In this document: positions 1 to 7,721 of the stretch, one piece after another
Position numbering within the stretch: the stretch's first letter is position 1
How the letters are laid out: each line of letters begins with the position of its first letter
NCBI GenBank assembly: GCA_030679915.1
Contig: JAUXRY010000011.1
Span: 45,955 to 109,954 of the forward strand
Direction of reading: 5' to 3'
Length of the DNA stretch: 64,000 bases
Origin: Thiobacillus sp.
GTDB taxonomy: Bacteria > Pseudomonadota > Gammaproteobacteria > Burkholderiales > Thiobacillaceae
Made by a program: the position numbers and the translations under genes
Notes under the pieces: model-generated
The model's database searches: none
Seen by the model: only the letters and a program-made list of their open reading frames with translations
Told to the model about the DNA's origin: nothing

Positions 1-293
1 GACTGATTTATCGCGAGCCGCGTGTCATTTATCGGGAAGCGGCAAGAGAGCCGATCTACCTGCGCGTGCCACCCGGCCATGCGAAGAACTGGCGCAAACA
101 CTGCCGTAAATATGATGCCTGCGGCGAGCGGGTTTATTTTGTTCAGGACAGTTGGTACAACCAGGTGTACGTTCCGCGTTATCAGGAACGCCATGATGAT
201 CGCCGAAGTGGCCGCAAGGACGAGCATCGGGATAAGCATCAGAAGGACCGGAACGACCACCACGACAACGATCGGAAGCATGGCCGGGATTAA
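1..293 (+). CDS. C-terminal part of a secreted-type hypothetical protein (5' end outside window)
   Basis: The reading frame is open from base 3 to a TAA at 291-293, so the start lies left of the window. The visible 96 residues hold a compact Cys/Trp/Tyr-rich segment (KHCRKYDACG followed by VYFVQDSWYN and VYVPRY) and then a very hydrophilic Arg/Asp/His/Lys tail. This layout resembles small periplasmic proteins of betaproteobacteria with no assigned function. The two Cys could form a disulfide if the protein is exported. It lies 140 bp upstream of a BON-domain gene on the same strand. The family assignment is from memory of similar proteins and no function is claimed. Confidence 0.5.
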   Translation, partial: LIYREPRVIYREAAREPIYLRVPPGHAKNWRKHCRKYDACGERVYFVQDSWYNQVYVPRYQERHDDRRSGRKDEHRDKHQKDRNDHHDNDRKHGRD

Positions 294-432
294 TACGGCA
301 GGGTGTTGTCGCCATCCAGATAGCAGAACGAGGGAGGGGTTCCGTCTCCTTCTCTGTGTGATAGCGAACAGAACCTTTTAACGAATCGCTGGATCATCGT
401 ATTTCCTCCCTCACTGAATATAAGGACAGACC

Positions 433-771
433 ATGAAGAACAAACTTGTGGCATCGCTTTTTGTTATTGGCACGTTGCTGGCCCCGGTTGCTGCGATTGC
501 TGCCGATTCGGCCGAGCGTAGCGAAGACCGTGCGCATCCCCTGACTTGGGTCAAGGATTCGATGATTACAACCAAGATCAAGGCCAAACTGGCTGCGGAT
601 CATCCGGGCAGCATGAAAAATATCCGGGTTGATACCGATAAAGATGGCGTGGTGTGGATGACCGGCACAGCCAATAATCAGGCGGAAATAGACCAGGCGG
701 TTACGACGGCGCGTAGTACTGCAGGCGTTAAATCGGTCTGGACTGATCTCACCATCAAGAAGGACAAATAA
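433..771 (+). CDS. BON-domain periplasmic protein (OsmY-like)
   Basis: This 112-residue protein begins with a clear Sec signal peptide (basic MKNK, hydrophobic core, cleavage near AIAAD at residue 24). One BON domain follows at about residues 38-108 (start WVKDSMITTKIKAKL, then VWMTGTANNQAEI and GVKSVWTDL). BON domains occur in OsmY and related periplasmic or outer-membrane-associated proteins and are thought to bind phospholipid or envelope components. OsmY itself has two BON domains, so this is a single-domain relative. It is followed by a strong terminator hairpin, suggesting a single-gene transcript. A second BON protein, a lipoprotein, lies at 6476. An osmotic or envelope stress role is inferred from the family. 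Confidence 0.85.
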   Translation: MKNKLVASLFVIGTLLAPVAAIAADSAERSEDRAHPLTWVKDSMITTKIKAKLAADHPGSMKNIRVDTDKDGVVWMTGTANNQAEIDQAVTTARSTAGVKSVWTDLTIKKDK

Positions 772-825
772 GGTCTTGGCGTCGATGCAGACGTCCAGTC
801 CGTAGCGCGTTCGCGCACGACAAAA

Positions 826-860
826 CAAGGCCAGAAGCGATGTCATCGCTTCTGGCCTTG
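826..860 (+). terminator. Intrinsic terminator hairpin after the BON gene
   Basis: A perfect 17-bp inverted repeat (826-842 with 844-860, one base between, so a short loop opens inside the stem) lies 55 bp after the BON stop codon. The T-rich stretch after it is weak (TCATTTCT). The stem is long and GC-rich, so termination is likely. Confidence 0.7.
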
Positions 861-1195
861 TCATTTCTGTGCATACCCTGGCTGTTGGTGATCAAGCTGA
901 TAACGGCATGCAGCATTCTTGGTTGGTGTGCAGATCTCAACGAAACATGGCGCTATGTGCGATGGCGAACGGAACGGACTGGGTATTGAGTGTACTTTTC
1001 TACTCATGCTGATATTGCGTGTAACAGCATAACCGGCAGGATCCAGGTAAGACGGAGAACATTCCGACCAGGGTCAGCGCAGGACTCTTGTTACCGTTTC
1101 AGTGTGGGCAAGGAAGTCCGGTTCCCTGCAATGAACGCCTCGTCTGGAGGTGTCTTTGATGGGGTTGAAGTTAAATGAATAGGGGAGTTGAAAAC
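861..1195. other. Non-coding gap before the lmo0937-type micro-protein
   Basis: I see no convincing gene in these 335 bases. Open frames on either strand are short, with no recognisable sequence or ribosome binding site. The last bases contain AGGGGAG (1179-1186 region), the ribosome binding site of the next micro-protein. A promoter for that gene should lie here, but I cannot pick a strong -35/-10 pair. Confidence 0.5.
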
Positions 1196-1333
1196 ATGCT
1201 TGAAACGATTGCAGTCATCCTGATCATCCTTTGGTTATTGGGTTTGGTTTCCGCCTACACCCTGGGCGGATTCATTCACATTCTTCTGGTTATCGCAATT
1301 GTGATGCTCCTGCTGCGTTTTATACGGCGTTGA
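1196..1333 (+). CDS. lmo0937-family small membrane protein
   Basis: ATG at 1196 opens a 45-residue frame ending at TGA 1331-1333, preceded by a good ribosome binding site (AGGGGAG, about 9 bases upstream). The product is almost entirely hydrophobic: one segment from MLETIAVILIILWLLGLV, a short turn YTLGGF, a second segment IHILLVIAIVMLLL, and a basic RFIRR tail. This matches the widespread lmo0937/DUF5670 family of two-helix micro-proteins. Their biochemical role is unknown, and they often sit beside other stress-induced small proteins, as here. It is short enough for automated callers to miss. Confidence 0.85.
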   Translation: MLETIAVILIILWLLGLVSAYTLGGFIHILLVIAIVMLLLRFIRR

Positions 1334-1575
1334 GCGGCTTCACCTGTTTACAGGACGGCGCTGGATAGGTGCTCGAAGTCGTCTCCATCCAGCAACCGTC
1401 AATGATGACCTCATCTGGCAGCCGTTTGGGCTGCTGGGGCTGATACCGGCTTGGCCTGTTCATGCCGTGTTCTGCATGTCTGGTCAAAACACACCGTGCT
1501 GAAATGCTTTTAATGAAATTGTCGTAATCACGTGGAGGCGTGCCACCAGAATGGGCACATGCCTGGATCGGGCCA

Positions 1576-2982
1576 ATGTCAAAATCACTTAAAACCCTCA
1601 GCATTGTCATTGGCGGGCTCATCGGGCTGCTTGTCCTCGTCGCAATCGCACTGTTTGTGTTCCTGGATGCAAACGCTTTCAAGCCTCGATTTGAAGCGGC
1701 TGTCTCGGACGTTTTCGGGATGGAAGTCAAAATCGGTGGACGTTTGGGCGTGGGCCTTTTTCCTGACTTGCTGGTCACCCTTGAAGACGTGCACATCCGT
1801 AACCGGGAAACGGAAGTCGCCACCGCAAATGAAGCCAGGATTCGAATCGACTTTCTCCCCCTGCTTTACAAGCGAGTGCAGATCAAGGCGATTTCGCTTG
1901 AGCAACCGAAGATATTCATCGAGCGGGATCACGATGGCACATTCAACTTTGAGAAAGCCGTGGCGACCCGGAAAAGATTGCCTGACCTGAACCTGGCAAA
2001 AATATCCCTTTCAGGTGGCACGATCATTTACGCTGATAAACAGTCCGGGAGGGGATTCGAGGCGGCGGATTGCAGCCTGGACGTGAACCGGTTGCGGCTA
2101 ACGGAGCGGAATCGCCCGGGCATCATGAAGAATTTATCCTTCACCGCGGAAGCCACCTGCGGTGCAATCCGGACCGACGACTATGCCGCATCCGGCTTGC
2201 GGTTTTCGGTTGCCGGGGAGCGTGGGATTTTCGATCTCAAGCCTGTCACGATGCGTGTATTCGATGGTCAGGGTTCGGGCAGTATCCGGGCGAGTTTTAC
2301 AGATTCGCTTCCCAACTACCACGTTCGATATTCCCTATCACCGTTCCGCATCGAGGCATTCCTCAAGCACCTGGCGCCGCAGAAGGTCGTAGCAGGGCCG
2401 ATGGATTTTTCCGCGAACTTGTCGATGCAGGGGAAAACCATAAAGGCGTTGAGACAGACCGCGCAGGGGTAGGTCTCGCTACGTGGCAAGCACCTCAATT
2501 TGTATGGCCACGATATCGATCGGGCGTTCGCCCGGTAAGGGTCGAGTCAAAACTTCAATCTCGTGGACGTGGCCGCGCTCTTCCTTGCCGGCCCGGCCGG
2601 TCTGGCGGTTACCAAGGGCTACAATTTTGCGAGCAATTTTCAGACATCGGAGGGCCGCAGCGAGATCCGGACGCTCGTTTCAGGTTGGAAAGTCGAGCGC
2701 GGCGTGGCGCAGGCGCAGGATGTGGCCATGGCGACGAAGCAGAACCGGGTAGCTCTCAAGGGCGGGCTTGATTTCGTCAATGAGCGGTTCGGTAACGTGA
2801 CCTTGGTCGATAACAGGGGCTGCATCACGGCGAAGCAAGCCATTCATGGCGCATTCAAAAAGCCGGGCGCAATCAAGTCACTTAGCGGGCCAGTGGTCAA
2901 GTTGCTCAAGCAGGTTGAAAGCAACTTGTCTGGCGGTGCGTGCGAAGTGTTCTATGCCGGTTCGATCGTGTCGCCGACGTAA
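1576..2982 (+). pseudogene. AsmA-family protein, interrupted by two in-frame stops
   Basis: From ATG 1576 the frame encodes an N-terminal membrane anchor (about residues 5-28) and then a typical AsmA N-domain with the start motif DANAFKPRFEAAVSDVFG and the segment VTLEDVHIRN. AsmA-like proteins are inner-membrane-anchored periplasmic proteins linked to outer-membrane assembly and phospholipid movement. A TAG at 2470-2472 and a TAA at 2536-2538 break the frame, yet the same frame continues as clear AsmA C-terminal sequence (NFNLVDVAALFLAGPAGLAV, then CEVFYAGS) to TAA 2982. Without the stops it would encode about 468 residues. Both stops are in frame with no shift, so point mutation or base error fits better than an indel. 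GTG 1540 is an alternative start. Confidence 0.8.
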
Positions 2983-3188
2983 GGGACTTGCAACGGAGTT
3001 CAGCCGAGTGTATCGGGTTTGGTCAAGCAGGAGGGGGCGCAGATAAGCCACGAGAAGGCCTGCGCAAAGTATTGCCAGGGTGATGGTGGCCTGCCGCATT
3101 CGACTCGTTCAAAGCCGTTCAAAAGCGCCTGCTACAGCTAATGGGTCGATTTCAGGTTTGTTTAAAACGTAACCCGCCAGCAGCAGCG

Positions 3189-3215
3189 TGTGCGGTCACA
3201 ACAAGTGACCGCACA
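3189..3215. terminator. Hairpin between the AsmA remnant and the DUF3309 gene
   Basis: An 11-bp perfect inverted repeat (3189-3199 with 3205-3215, loop AACAA) lies 20 bases past the stop of the minus-strand DUF3309 gene. It has no T-run on either side. It may act as a shared terminator or an RNA-stabilising hairpin. Confidence 0.4.
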
Positions 3216-3235
3216 GCGGCGCAATGCATCACCCG

Positions 3236-3394
3236 TCAAATTTTACCCAGCAACAGCAGAATAATCAGGATGATGACGATCAATCCCAATCCACCGCTGG
3301 GACCATAGCCCCAGCCCTTGCTGTGTGGCCAAGCAGGGATGACACCGATCAGCATCAGGATCAGAACAATTAACAGTATGGTTCCCAAGCCCAT
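3236..3394 (-). CDS. DUF3309-family small membrane protein
   Basis: The 52-residue product starts at ATG 3394 after an AGGAGAA ribosome binding site and ends at TGA 3236. It has a first hydrophobic helix (MGLGTILLIVLILMLIGVIP), a central Trp/Gly loop (AWPHSKGWGYGPSGG) and a second helix (LGLIVIILIILLLLG). The pattern of two helices around WPHSxxWGYGPSGG is characteristic of DUF3309 (small hypothetical membrane proteins). The function is unknown. It is divergent from the stress-type genes upstream and transcribed in the same direction as the collagen-like lipoprotein behind it. Confidence 0.85.
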   Translation of the reverse strand: MGLGTILLIVLILMLIGVIPAWPHSKGWGYGPSGGLGLIVIILIILLLLGKI

Positions 3395-3422
3395 GGGGTT
3401 CTCCTAGAAAGTGTGAGTGAAA

Positions 3423-3683
3423 TTATTGGGCAGGCTCGGCCGGCACCACGATCACCGTGGTGGCATCACCGGTTTCGCCGGTCTTGCCCTGATAGCCTGT
3501 TGCACCCTGTTCGCCGGTGGCGCCCTGATAGCCGGTTGAACCCTGGCTACCGGTCTCACCTTGAGGACCTGCGGGACCTGGCACAGCTACTGGCGAGGCA
3601 GGCACCGTAACTACGGTGGGCTTGTCACAAGCGGCAAGGGTAAGCGTAGCAAGTATTGCTGAAATCAGTATCGAACGGTTCAT
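3423..3683 (-). CDS. Collagen-like repeat lipoprotein
   Basis: The 86-residue product begins at ATG 3683, preceded by AGGGGA. It has a lipoprotein signal (MNRSILISAILATLTLAAC, lipobox LAAC, Cys19). After a short Pro/Val linker come 13 uninterrupted Gly-X-Y triplets (residues about 35-73, beginning GPAGPQGETG), and then a Val-rich tail. Gly-X-Y runs can form collagen triple helices. Thirteen triplets is short for a stable trimer, so trimerisation is only possible, not shown. Open sequence continues upstream of this ATG, but the signal peptide and ribosome binding site make 3683 the clear start. It is probably outer-membrane anchored. The surrounding genes suggest an envelope role. Confidence 0.8.
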   Translation of the reverse strand: MNRSILISAILATLTLAACDKPTVVTVPASPVAVPGPAGPQGETGSQGSTGYQGATGEQGATGYQGKTGETGDATTVIVVPAEPAQ

Positions 3684-4004
3684 GGTCAATCCCCTAAATG
3701 AAAAATGGTGGTGCGAAAGGCTTCGAGCTATCCGCAAACAAACCGGTTTGACTTGAAATGTCGCACTCGGCAGATAAACAGCGTAGGCGCATGTTGTGCA
3801 CAGTTCAGTGCGGTGGCGAACATAGATGTGTTCTTTCGAAAATGATGACCAGCTCGCGGCTGGATGCCTACGTGCCGCTATGTTCGGACCCGCACAGACC
3901 CGTTGTGGAAGGAGCCTCATATTGAGAGTCGGTTGTGCCGAATGACGGGATCAAATTGCCCGGTCCGGCATGGGCTTCACGCACCATAACGTTAGGGAAA
4001 AGTT
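3684..4004. other. Divergent intergenic region
   Basis: About 320 bases separate two divergently transcribed exported-protein genes. I see no gene here. Both promoters must lie within it. Ribosome binding sites for each gene are at its edges, and I cannot assign -35/-10 boxes with confidence. Confidence 0.4.
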
Positions 4005-5113
4005 ATGAATGTCATATTAAGAATCACCTTGGCAGTGGTGGGCGTGGCGCTTGCTACGCAGGCATCAGCCCAGATTACGTTTTACGAAAATCAGGGTTTT
4101 ACTGGCCGGTCATTCACTACGGAAAAACAGGTCAAAAACTTTACGCGCCATGGCTTCAATGACCGCGCCTCGTCGGTCAAGGTTCTCCACGATCGCTGGG
4201 AGGTTTGCGAGGATGTCCGGTTCGACGGGCGATGCGTCGTCCTGCGCGCGGGCCGCTATCCCTCGCTGGCCGCGATGGGCTTGAACAACCGGGTTTCATC
4301 GGCAAGGGCAATCAACCGAGACGCACGCATCGATGATCATCGTTATGCGCCAGTTCCAGTTACTGCCCAGATTATCTTTTATGAACATGAAGGTTTTCAG
4401 GGCCGCTCTTTCACCACCGAACAACAAATCAAAAACTTTACGCGCCATGGCTTCAATGACCGGGCCTCGTCGGTCGAGGCGCTCGGCGACCGCTGGGAGG
4501 TGTGCCAGGATGTCCAGTTCGACGGGCGGTGCGTTGTCCTGCGTCCGGGCCGCTATCCCTCGCTGGCCGCAATGGGCTTGAACAACCGGATTTCATCAGT
4601 AAGAGCCATTAGCCCAGACGCACGCATCGAGGACCATCATTACGCGCCGGCTCCGGTTCCGTCAATGATTACCGCCGCCGCAACAACGAAAGGCTGTACG
4701 AGGCGAACGTCACTTCAGTCCATGCCGTGCTCGGTACCCCTGAACAGCGATGCTGGGTCGAAAGCGAGCAAATCATTGAGGAGCGTCGTCGCGCCAATGT
4801 ACCTGGGGCAATTGTCGGAGCCGTCATTGGCGGCATTCTCGGCCATCAGGTTGGGGGCGGACGCGGTCAGGATATCGCCACGGCCGGCGGCGCAGTTGCA
4901 GGGGCCGCGGTCGGCGCCAACGTGGGCCGAAACAATGGTGGACAGGAAGCTTCCACTCGAGATATCCAGCGTTGCGAAAGCGTTCCCAGCCAAGCCCGTC
5001 CAGACTATTGGGAGGTGACCTATATCTTCCGCGGTCAGGCGCATCACATGCAGATGAGCGCCCCTCCCGGACCCACCGTGACCGTTAACGAGTGGGGTGA
5101 GCCCAGGGCGTAA
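4005..5113 (+). pseudogene. Exported double beta/gamma-crystallin plus glycine-zipper protein, frameshifted
   Basis: ATG 4005 begins a signal peptide (cleavage near ATQASAQ) followed by two beta/gamma-crystallin-like domains, at about residues 23-105 and 122-204, each starting ITFYE/IIFYE and containing NFTRHGFNDRASSV and VVLR.GRYPSLAAMGL. After the second domain the frame runs into unrelated sequence. The frame one base back continues a sensible protein from about 4664: DYRRRNNERLYEANVTSVHA, then a glycine-zipper membrane segment (VPGAIVGAVIGGILGHQVGG, GGAVAGAAVGANVG) and the tail to TAA 5113. A single lost base between about 4650 and 4675 explains this. No slippery heptamer suggests programmed frameshifting. 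Repaired, it would be about 369 residues. It could be a real mutation or a base error. Confidence 0.75.
4072..4650 (+). repeat. Tandem duplication of the crystallin-domain coding unit (297-bp period)
   Basis: The stretch from CAGATTACGTTTTACGA at 4072 recurs as CAGATTATCTTTTATGA at 4369, and the long identical block starting CAAAAACTTTACGCGCCAT occurs at 4133 and 4430. The offset is exactly 297 bases, or 99 codons. The two copies are still highly similar at the DNA level, including silent positions, which points to a fairly recent internal duplication or gene conversion. Confidence 0.85.
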
Positions 5114-5263
5114 TGCCTGGACGCACCGCAACCCATCCAACGTGTCTCCATAGGGTTTCTTCGCAGCGTATCGCGGTTTGAGGGGCATACGTGCCGGCAG
5201 GTCGAACAAAGGGTGCCTGACTGATGTTTTAGCCAGGGACGCACTGAATAACAGGAGTTAGAA

Positions 5264-5650
5264 ATGGATCGGGATACCGATAAACGCAACTTGAAGCCGT
5301 TAATGGAAGAGGGTAAGGTCAATTGGGGTCACCCCACCGCCGATCACGAAGTTGCGCGTGAGTTGTTTCGCTTGCGTGAGTCAAAGCGGCAACGTTACAG
5401 AGGTGCGGCTGAACGCATGAAAGCCTCTGCTGCTGTCTGCGATCGCGATGCTGAAACCGGTAATACCGCTTCAGCATCCGCATGCCCTCGCTGTAAGGGC
5501 TCAGCGTATCGCGTCCCGCGTCGTTTGGTGGATTGGCTCATGAGCCGCTTTGTATGGATCAACCGTTACCGCTGTCGTTCGATGGTCTGCGGCTGGGAAG
5601 GCAATCTGCGCGTGAGCCGGCGACCTTTGTTAATCCAGGGACCGTGGTAA
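5264..5650 (+). CDS. Small zinc-ribbon-like hypothetical protein
   Basis: The 128-residue product has a charged N-terminal part (MDRDTDKRNLKPLMEEGKVN) and a C-terminal half with CPRC at residues 74-77 and a further pair C104 and C109 around RYRCRSMVCGWEGNLR. The four Cys could bind one zinc, and the C-terminal WEGNLR pattern recurs in uncharacterised betaproteobacterial proteins. The hydrophobic segment between the Cys pairs (LVDWLMSRFVWIN) might be a short membrane-associated helix. The start has GGAG seven bases upstream (AACAGGAGTTAGAAATG). It stands alone between the crystallin gene and the ferritin-like gene. No function can be assigned. Confidence 0.7.
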   Translation: MDRDTDKRNLKPLMEEGKVNWGHPTADHEVARELFRLRESKRQRYRGAAERMKASAAVCDRDAETGNTASASACPRCKGSAYRVPRRLVDWLMSRFVWINRYRCRSMVCGWEGNLRVSRRPLLIQGPW

Positions 5651-5825
5651 GCCGAACGACGATATGGAGAACACGGTCTATCAGATGTACTGCACCACCA
5701 CATGGCGGAAAGGTGTCGATACGCAACCGGGTCATCCGGACGTGCCTGGCGTACACGTGACGATACATTGACGTGCATCAAGCCAGGCCACCAAGCAAGA
5801 ACCACATAATCTTTAGGGGAAAAAA

Positions 5826-6125
5826 ATGTCCAGCGTTGGTTACCACGAACCTGTAGAGGAGCTGTCCGCTGAAACGCGCGACATGCATAGAGCCATTGTT
5901 TCGTTGATGGAAGAACTGGAAGCCGTGGATTGGTACAACCAACGCGCAGATGCGTGCAAAGACGCGGAACTCAAGGCCATTCTTGAGCACAATCGAGACG
6001 AGGAAAAAGAGCATGCAGCGATGGTGCTGGAATGGATTCGGCGCAAAGACCCCCGGTTTTCCAAAGAACTACATGAATATATGTTCACCAAAAAACCGAT
6101 CGCGCATAAGCGTTCGGAAACTTAG
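5826..6125 (+). CDS. Encapsulated-ferritin-like protein (EncFtn family)
   Basis: The 99-residue product closely follows the pattern of Rhodospirillum rubrum EncFtn: HEP...ETRDMHRAIVSLMEELEAVDWY, then AILEHNRDEEKEHAAM and LEWIRRKDPRF. EncFtn forms an annular decamer with ferroxidase sites at the subunit interface. The expected ligands are present: E30 in MEELEAVDWY, W36, and E60 with H63 in DEEKEH. The start ATG 5826 has a strong AGGGG site six bases upstream. Two things are unusual for the family: the C-terminus stops soon after the core helices (KPIAHKRSET) without the Leu/Gly-rich peptide that targets EncFtn into encapsulin shells, and no encapsulin gene is adjacent. Iron oxidation is inferred from the family. 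Confidence 0.88.
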   Translation: MSSVGYHEPVEELSAETRDMHRAIVSLMEELEAVDWYNQRADACKDAELKAILEHNRDEEKEHAAMVLEWIRRKDPRFSKELHEYMFTKKPIAHKRSET

Positions 6126-6475
6126 GTATCCGCTGAATTCAAGGGTTGTTTCAGGGATATCCGCTTCTCGCTCGGGCTAGAACCGGACAAGTTGAACGTG
6201 CGCCGGTCGGTTCGGTAACGGAACCTGACCGGTATCAATGCGTTGTCGTGATTGCGACGAAGATCGATCCAGATAGCGTTCCCGTACTATGTTCGTCAAC
6301 GCACAGACGCTGGTTGACCGCGAGATTAATCTGTTCTTACGGTATCGACACGGGTTTGCTCAAAACACTGAGCGCCGCCGGGTCGAAACTGAAAACACCT
6401 GGGTCAGACCGTGTCGGCTAGCGGTTAGAGATCAGCGTTAAACAGCACGCTTAACTAACATTTGGAGTACTAACC
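6126..6475. other. Gap of about 350 bp with no convincing gene
   Basis: Open frames here show no recognisable protein sequence or ribosome binding site. The only structure seen is an imperfect hairpin near 6201-6232 (CCGGTCGGTTC pairing with GAACCTGACCGG, one bulged base), which could serve as the terminator of the ferritin-like gene. The final 40 bases carry the ribosome binding site (TGGAGT) of the next BON gene. Confidence 0.45.
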
Positions 6476-6790
6476 ATGAACAAATTCAACAAATATCTCT
6501 CCGCAGCGCTTCTGGCCGTCACGCTGGTGTCCGTTGTGGGTTGTGCTTCATCCAACAAGCATTCAGGAACCGGTGAATACATTGATGACAGCGTCATCAC
6601 CACCAAGGTGAAAGCCGCCATTTTCAATGAGCCCAGCCTGAAGGTTGCTGAGATCAACGTCGAGACTTTCAAGGGCGTAGTTCAATTGAGCGGCTTCGTC
6701 CATACCGCTGCTGACATCCCCAAGGCGATTGAAGTGACCCGCAGCGTCAAAGGCGTGGTATCCGTCAAGAACGATATGCGTCTCAAGTAA
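6476..6790 (+). CDS. BON-domain lipoprotein
   Basis: The 104-residue product has a lipoprotein signal (MNKFNKYLSAALLAVTLVSVVGCASS, lipobox VVGC, Cys23), so it should be lipid-anchored in the periplasm. One BON domain spans about residues 35-104, with the typical start YIDDSVITTKVKAAI, the middle VVQLSGFVHTAADIPKAIEV and the end GVVSVKNDMRLK. The domain is arranged as in the secreted BON protein at 433, suggesting two versions of one module, one soluble and one lipid-anchored. It is followed by the DUF883/YqjE/YqjK group in the same orientation, but a 190-bp gap makes a separate transcript likely. An envelope-stress role is inferred. Confidence 0.85.
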   Translation: MNKFNKYLSAALLAVTLVSVVGCASSNKHSGTGEYIDDSVITTKVKAAIFNEPSLKVAEINVETFKGVVQLSGFVHTAADIPKAIEVTRSVKGVVSVKNDMRLK

Positions 6791-6984
6791 ACGACAGCTG
6801 ACGTGAGCCAGTACCAGAACCAAGTTCTGGCACTGGCCATGTACGTTCAGGCTTGCAGGCTTGATATGCAAAACCTGAAATTGATTGTAGGGTTAGTGAA
6901 AGGCAGTGTGCGTTATCAACTTGGTATCCAAGTGTGCTGTCTGATAACCGGGCTTTTTTACCATGAACGAAAAAGGATTTATCC

Positions 6985-7320
6985 ATGAACGCTAAGAGCA
7001 TGTCTGGTGATACGGACACAAATGACGTGACGAAAGAGCAGCTGATCCAGGACTTCAAGGTCGTGGTCGCTGATGCCGAGGCGCTGATCAAGGCCACAGC
7101 GGGCCAGGGTGGAGAGGCCGTGGCCGCCATGCGCGCCAAGGCCGAAGCCTCGCTTGCTGCAGCAAAAGTAAAAATGAGCGAAGCCCAGGCCGCACTGATG
7201 GTCAGGACGCGCGCCGCCGCCAAGGCCACGGATGAGTATGTCCATGTACACCCCTGGCAGGCCATCGGTGTGGGCACTGCGGTTGGGCTGCTGGTTGGCC
7301 TGCTGATTGCCCGGCGCTAA
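6985..7320 (+). CDS. DUF883 family (ElaB/YqjD-like) membrane protein
   Basis: The 111-residue product has an acidic N-terminus, a long Ala/Lys/Glu-rich amphipathic helix (about residues 25-80) and a C-terminal transmembrane segment (residues about 90-108) with the family motif HPWQAIGVGTAVGLLVGLLI ending in ARR. This is the ElaB/YqjD/ElaB-type DUF883 layout. In Escherichia coli these tail-anchored inner-membrane proteins are RpoS-controlled, and YqjD associates with ribosomes in stationary phase. It is first in a tight three-gene group with the YqjE-like and YqjK-like genes, the same order as in the E. coli yqjDEK locus. An ATG at 6963 in the same region is a possible upstream start in another frame and was not used. 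Confidence 0.88.
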   Translation: MNAKSMSGDTDTNDVTKEQLIQDFKVVVADAEALIKATAGQGGEAVAAMRAKAEASLAAAKVKMSEAQAALMVRTRAAAKATDEYVHVHPWQAIGVGTAVGLLVGLLIARR

Positions 7321-7328
7321 GCAAAGCG

Positions 7329-7721
7329 ATGGCTGAGGAATCGCAAGCTGCGCCGGAGGGGTTGTTTGAATCCCTGAAGACGTTGTCAGTGAGTCTGGTC
7401 AGCATTGTTCATACCCGACTTGAGCTGTTGTCCACGGACGTGGCTGAAGAGCGGGAGCAGCTGACCTCATTTCTGGTGCTGGTGCTGATTGCGCTGGGGT
7501 GTCTGGGTATTGGTATCGTGCTGCTGACGATTCTGGTTGTGGTCGTCTTCTGGGAGACGCACCGGCTGCTGGCGCTGTCTGGCATGACCGGCCTATTTCT
7601 GATGGTCGGCGTTGGCTTGGGGTGGTTTGCCCTGCATCGGGTTAGAACCAAGCCAAGGTTATTTGAAGCGAGCCTGACCGAACTATCCAAAGACCGGCAG
7701 CAACTCCGTTCGGGATCATGA
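7329..7721 (+). CDS. YqjE-like membrane protein (phage-holin-superfamily fold)
   Basis: The 130-residue product has an N-terminal amphipathic region (ESLKTLSVSLVSIVHTRLEL), two transmembrane segments (about residues 45-70 and 76-98) and a basic C-terminal tail. The HTRLELLSTDVAEE segment before the first helix is typical of the YqjE/Phage_holin_3_6 family. Despite that name the chromosomal members are not known holins. It starts 8 bases after the DUF883 stop and its own stop overlaps the next gene by 4 bases (ATGA), so the three are very probably cotranscribed and coupled. Function unknown, associated with stationary phase or stress in relatives. Confidence 0.85.
   Translation: MAEESQAAPEGLFESLKTLSVSLVSIVHTRLELLSTDVAEEREQLTSFLVLVLIALGCLGIGIVLLTILVVVVFWETHRLLALSGMTGLFLMVGVGLGWFALHRVRTKPRLFEASLTELSKDRQQLRSGS

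Noticed and set aside
2878..3099. Minus-strand frame starting with a hydrophobic segment behind the AsmA remnant
   Set aside because: Only the first 35 residues lie outside the AsmA coding region, no strong ribosome binding site precedes it, and the rest is antisense to AsmA sequence.
5664..5771. A 35-codon frame (MENTVYQMYC...) after the zinc-ribbon-like gene
   Set aside because: No ribosome binding site, no recognised sequence, and codon use is not convincing.
6146..6421. Open frame in the gap between the ferritin-like and BON lipoprotein genes
   Set aside because: No recognisable protein features or ribosome binding site; kept as an unassigned gap.
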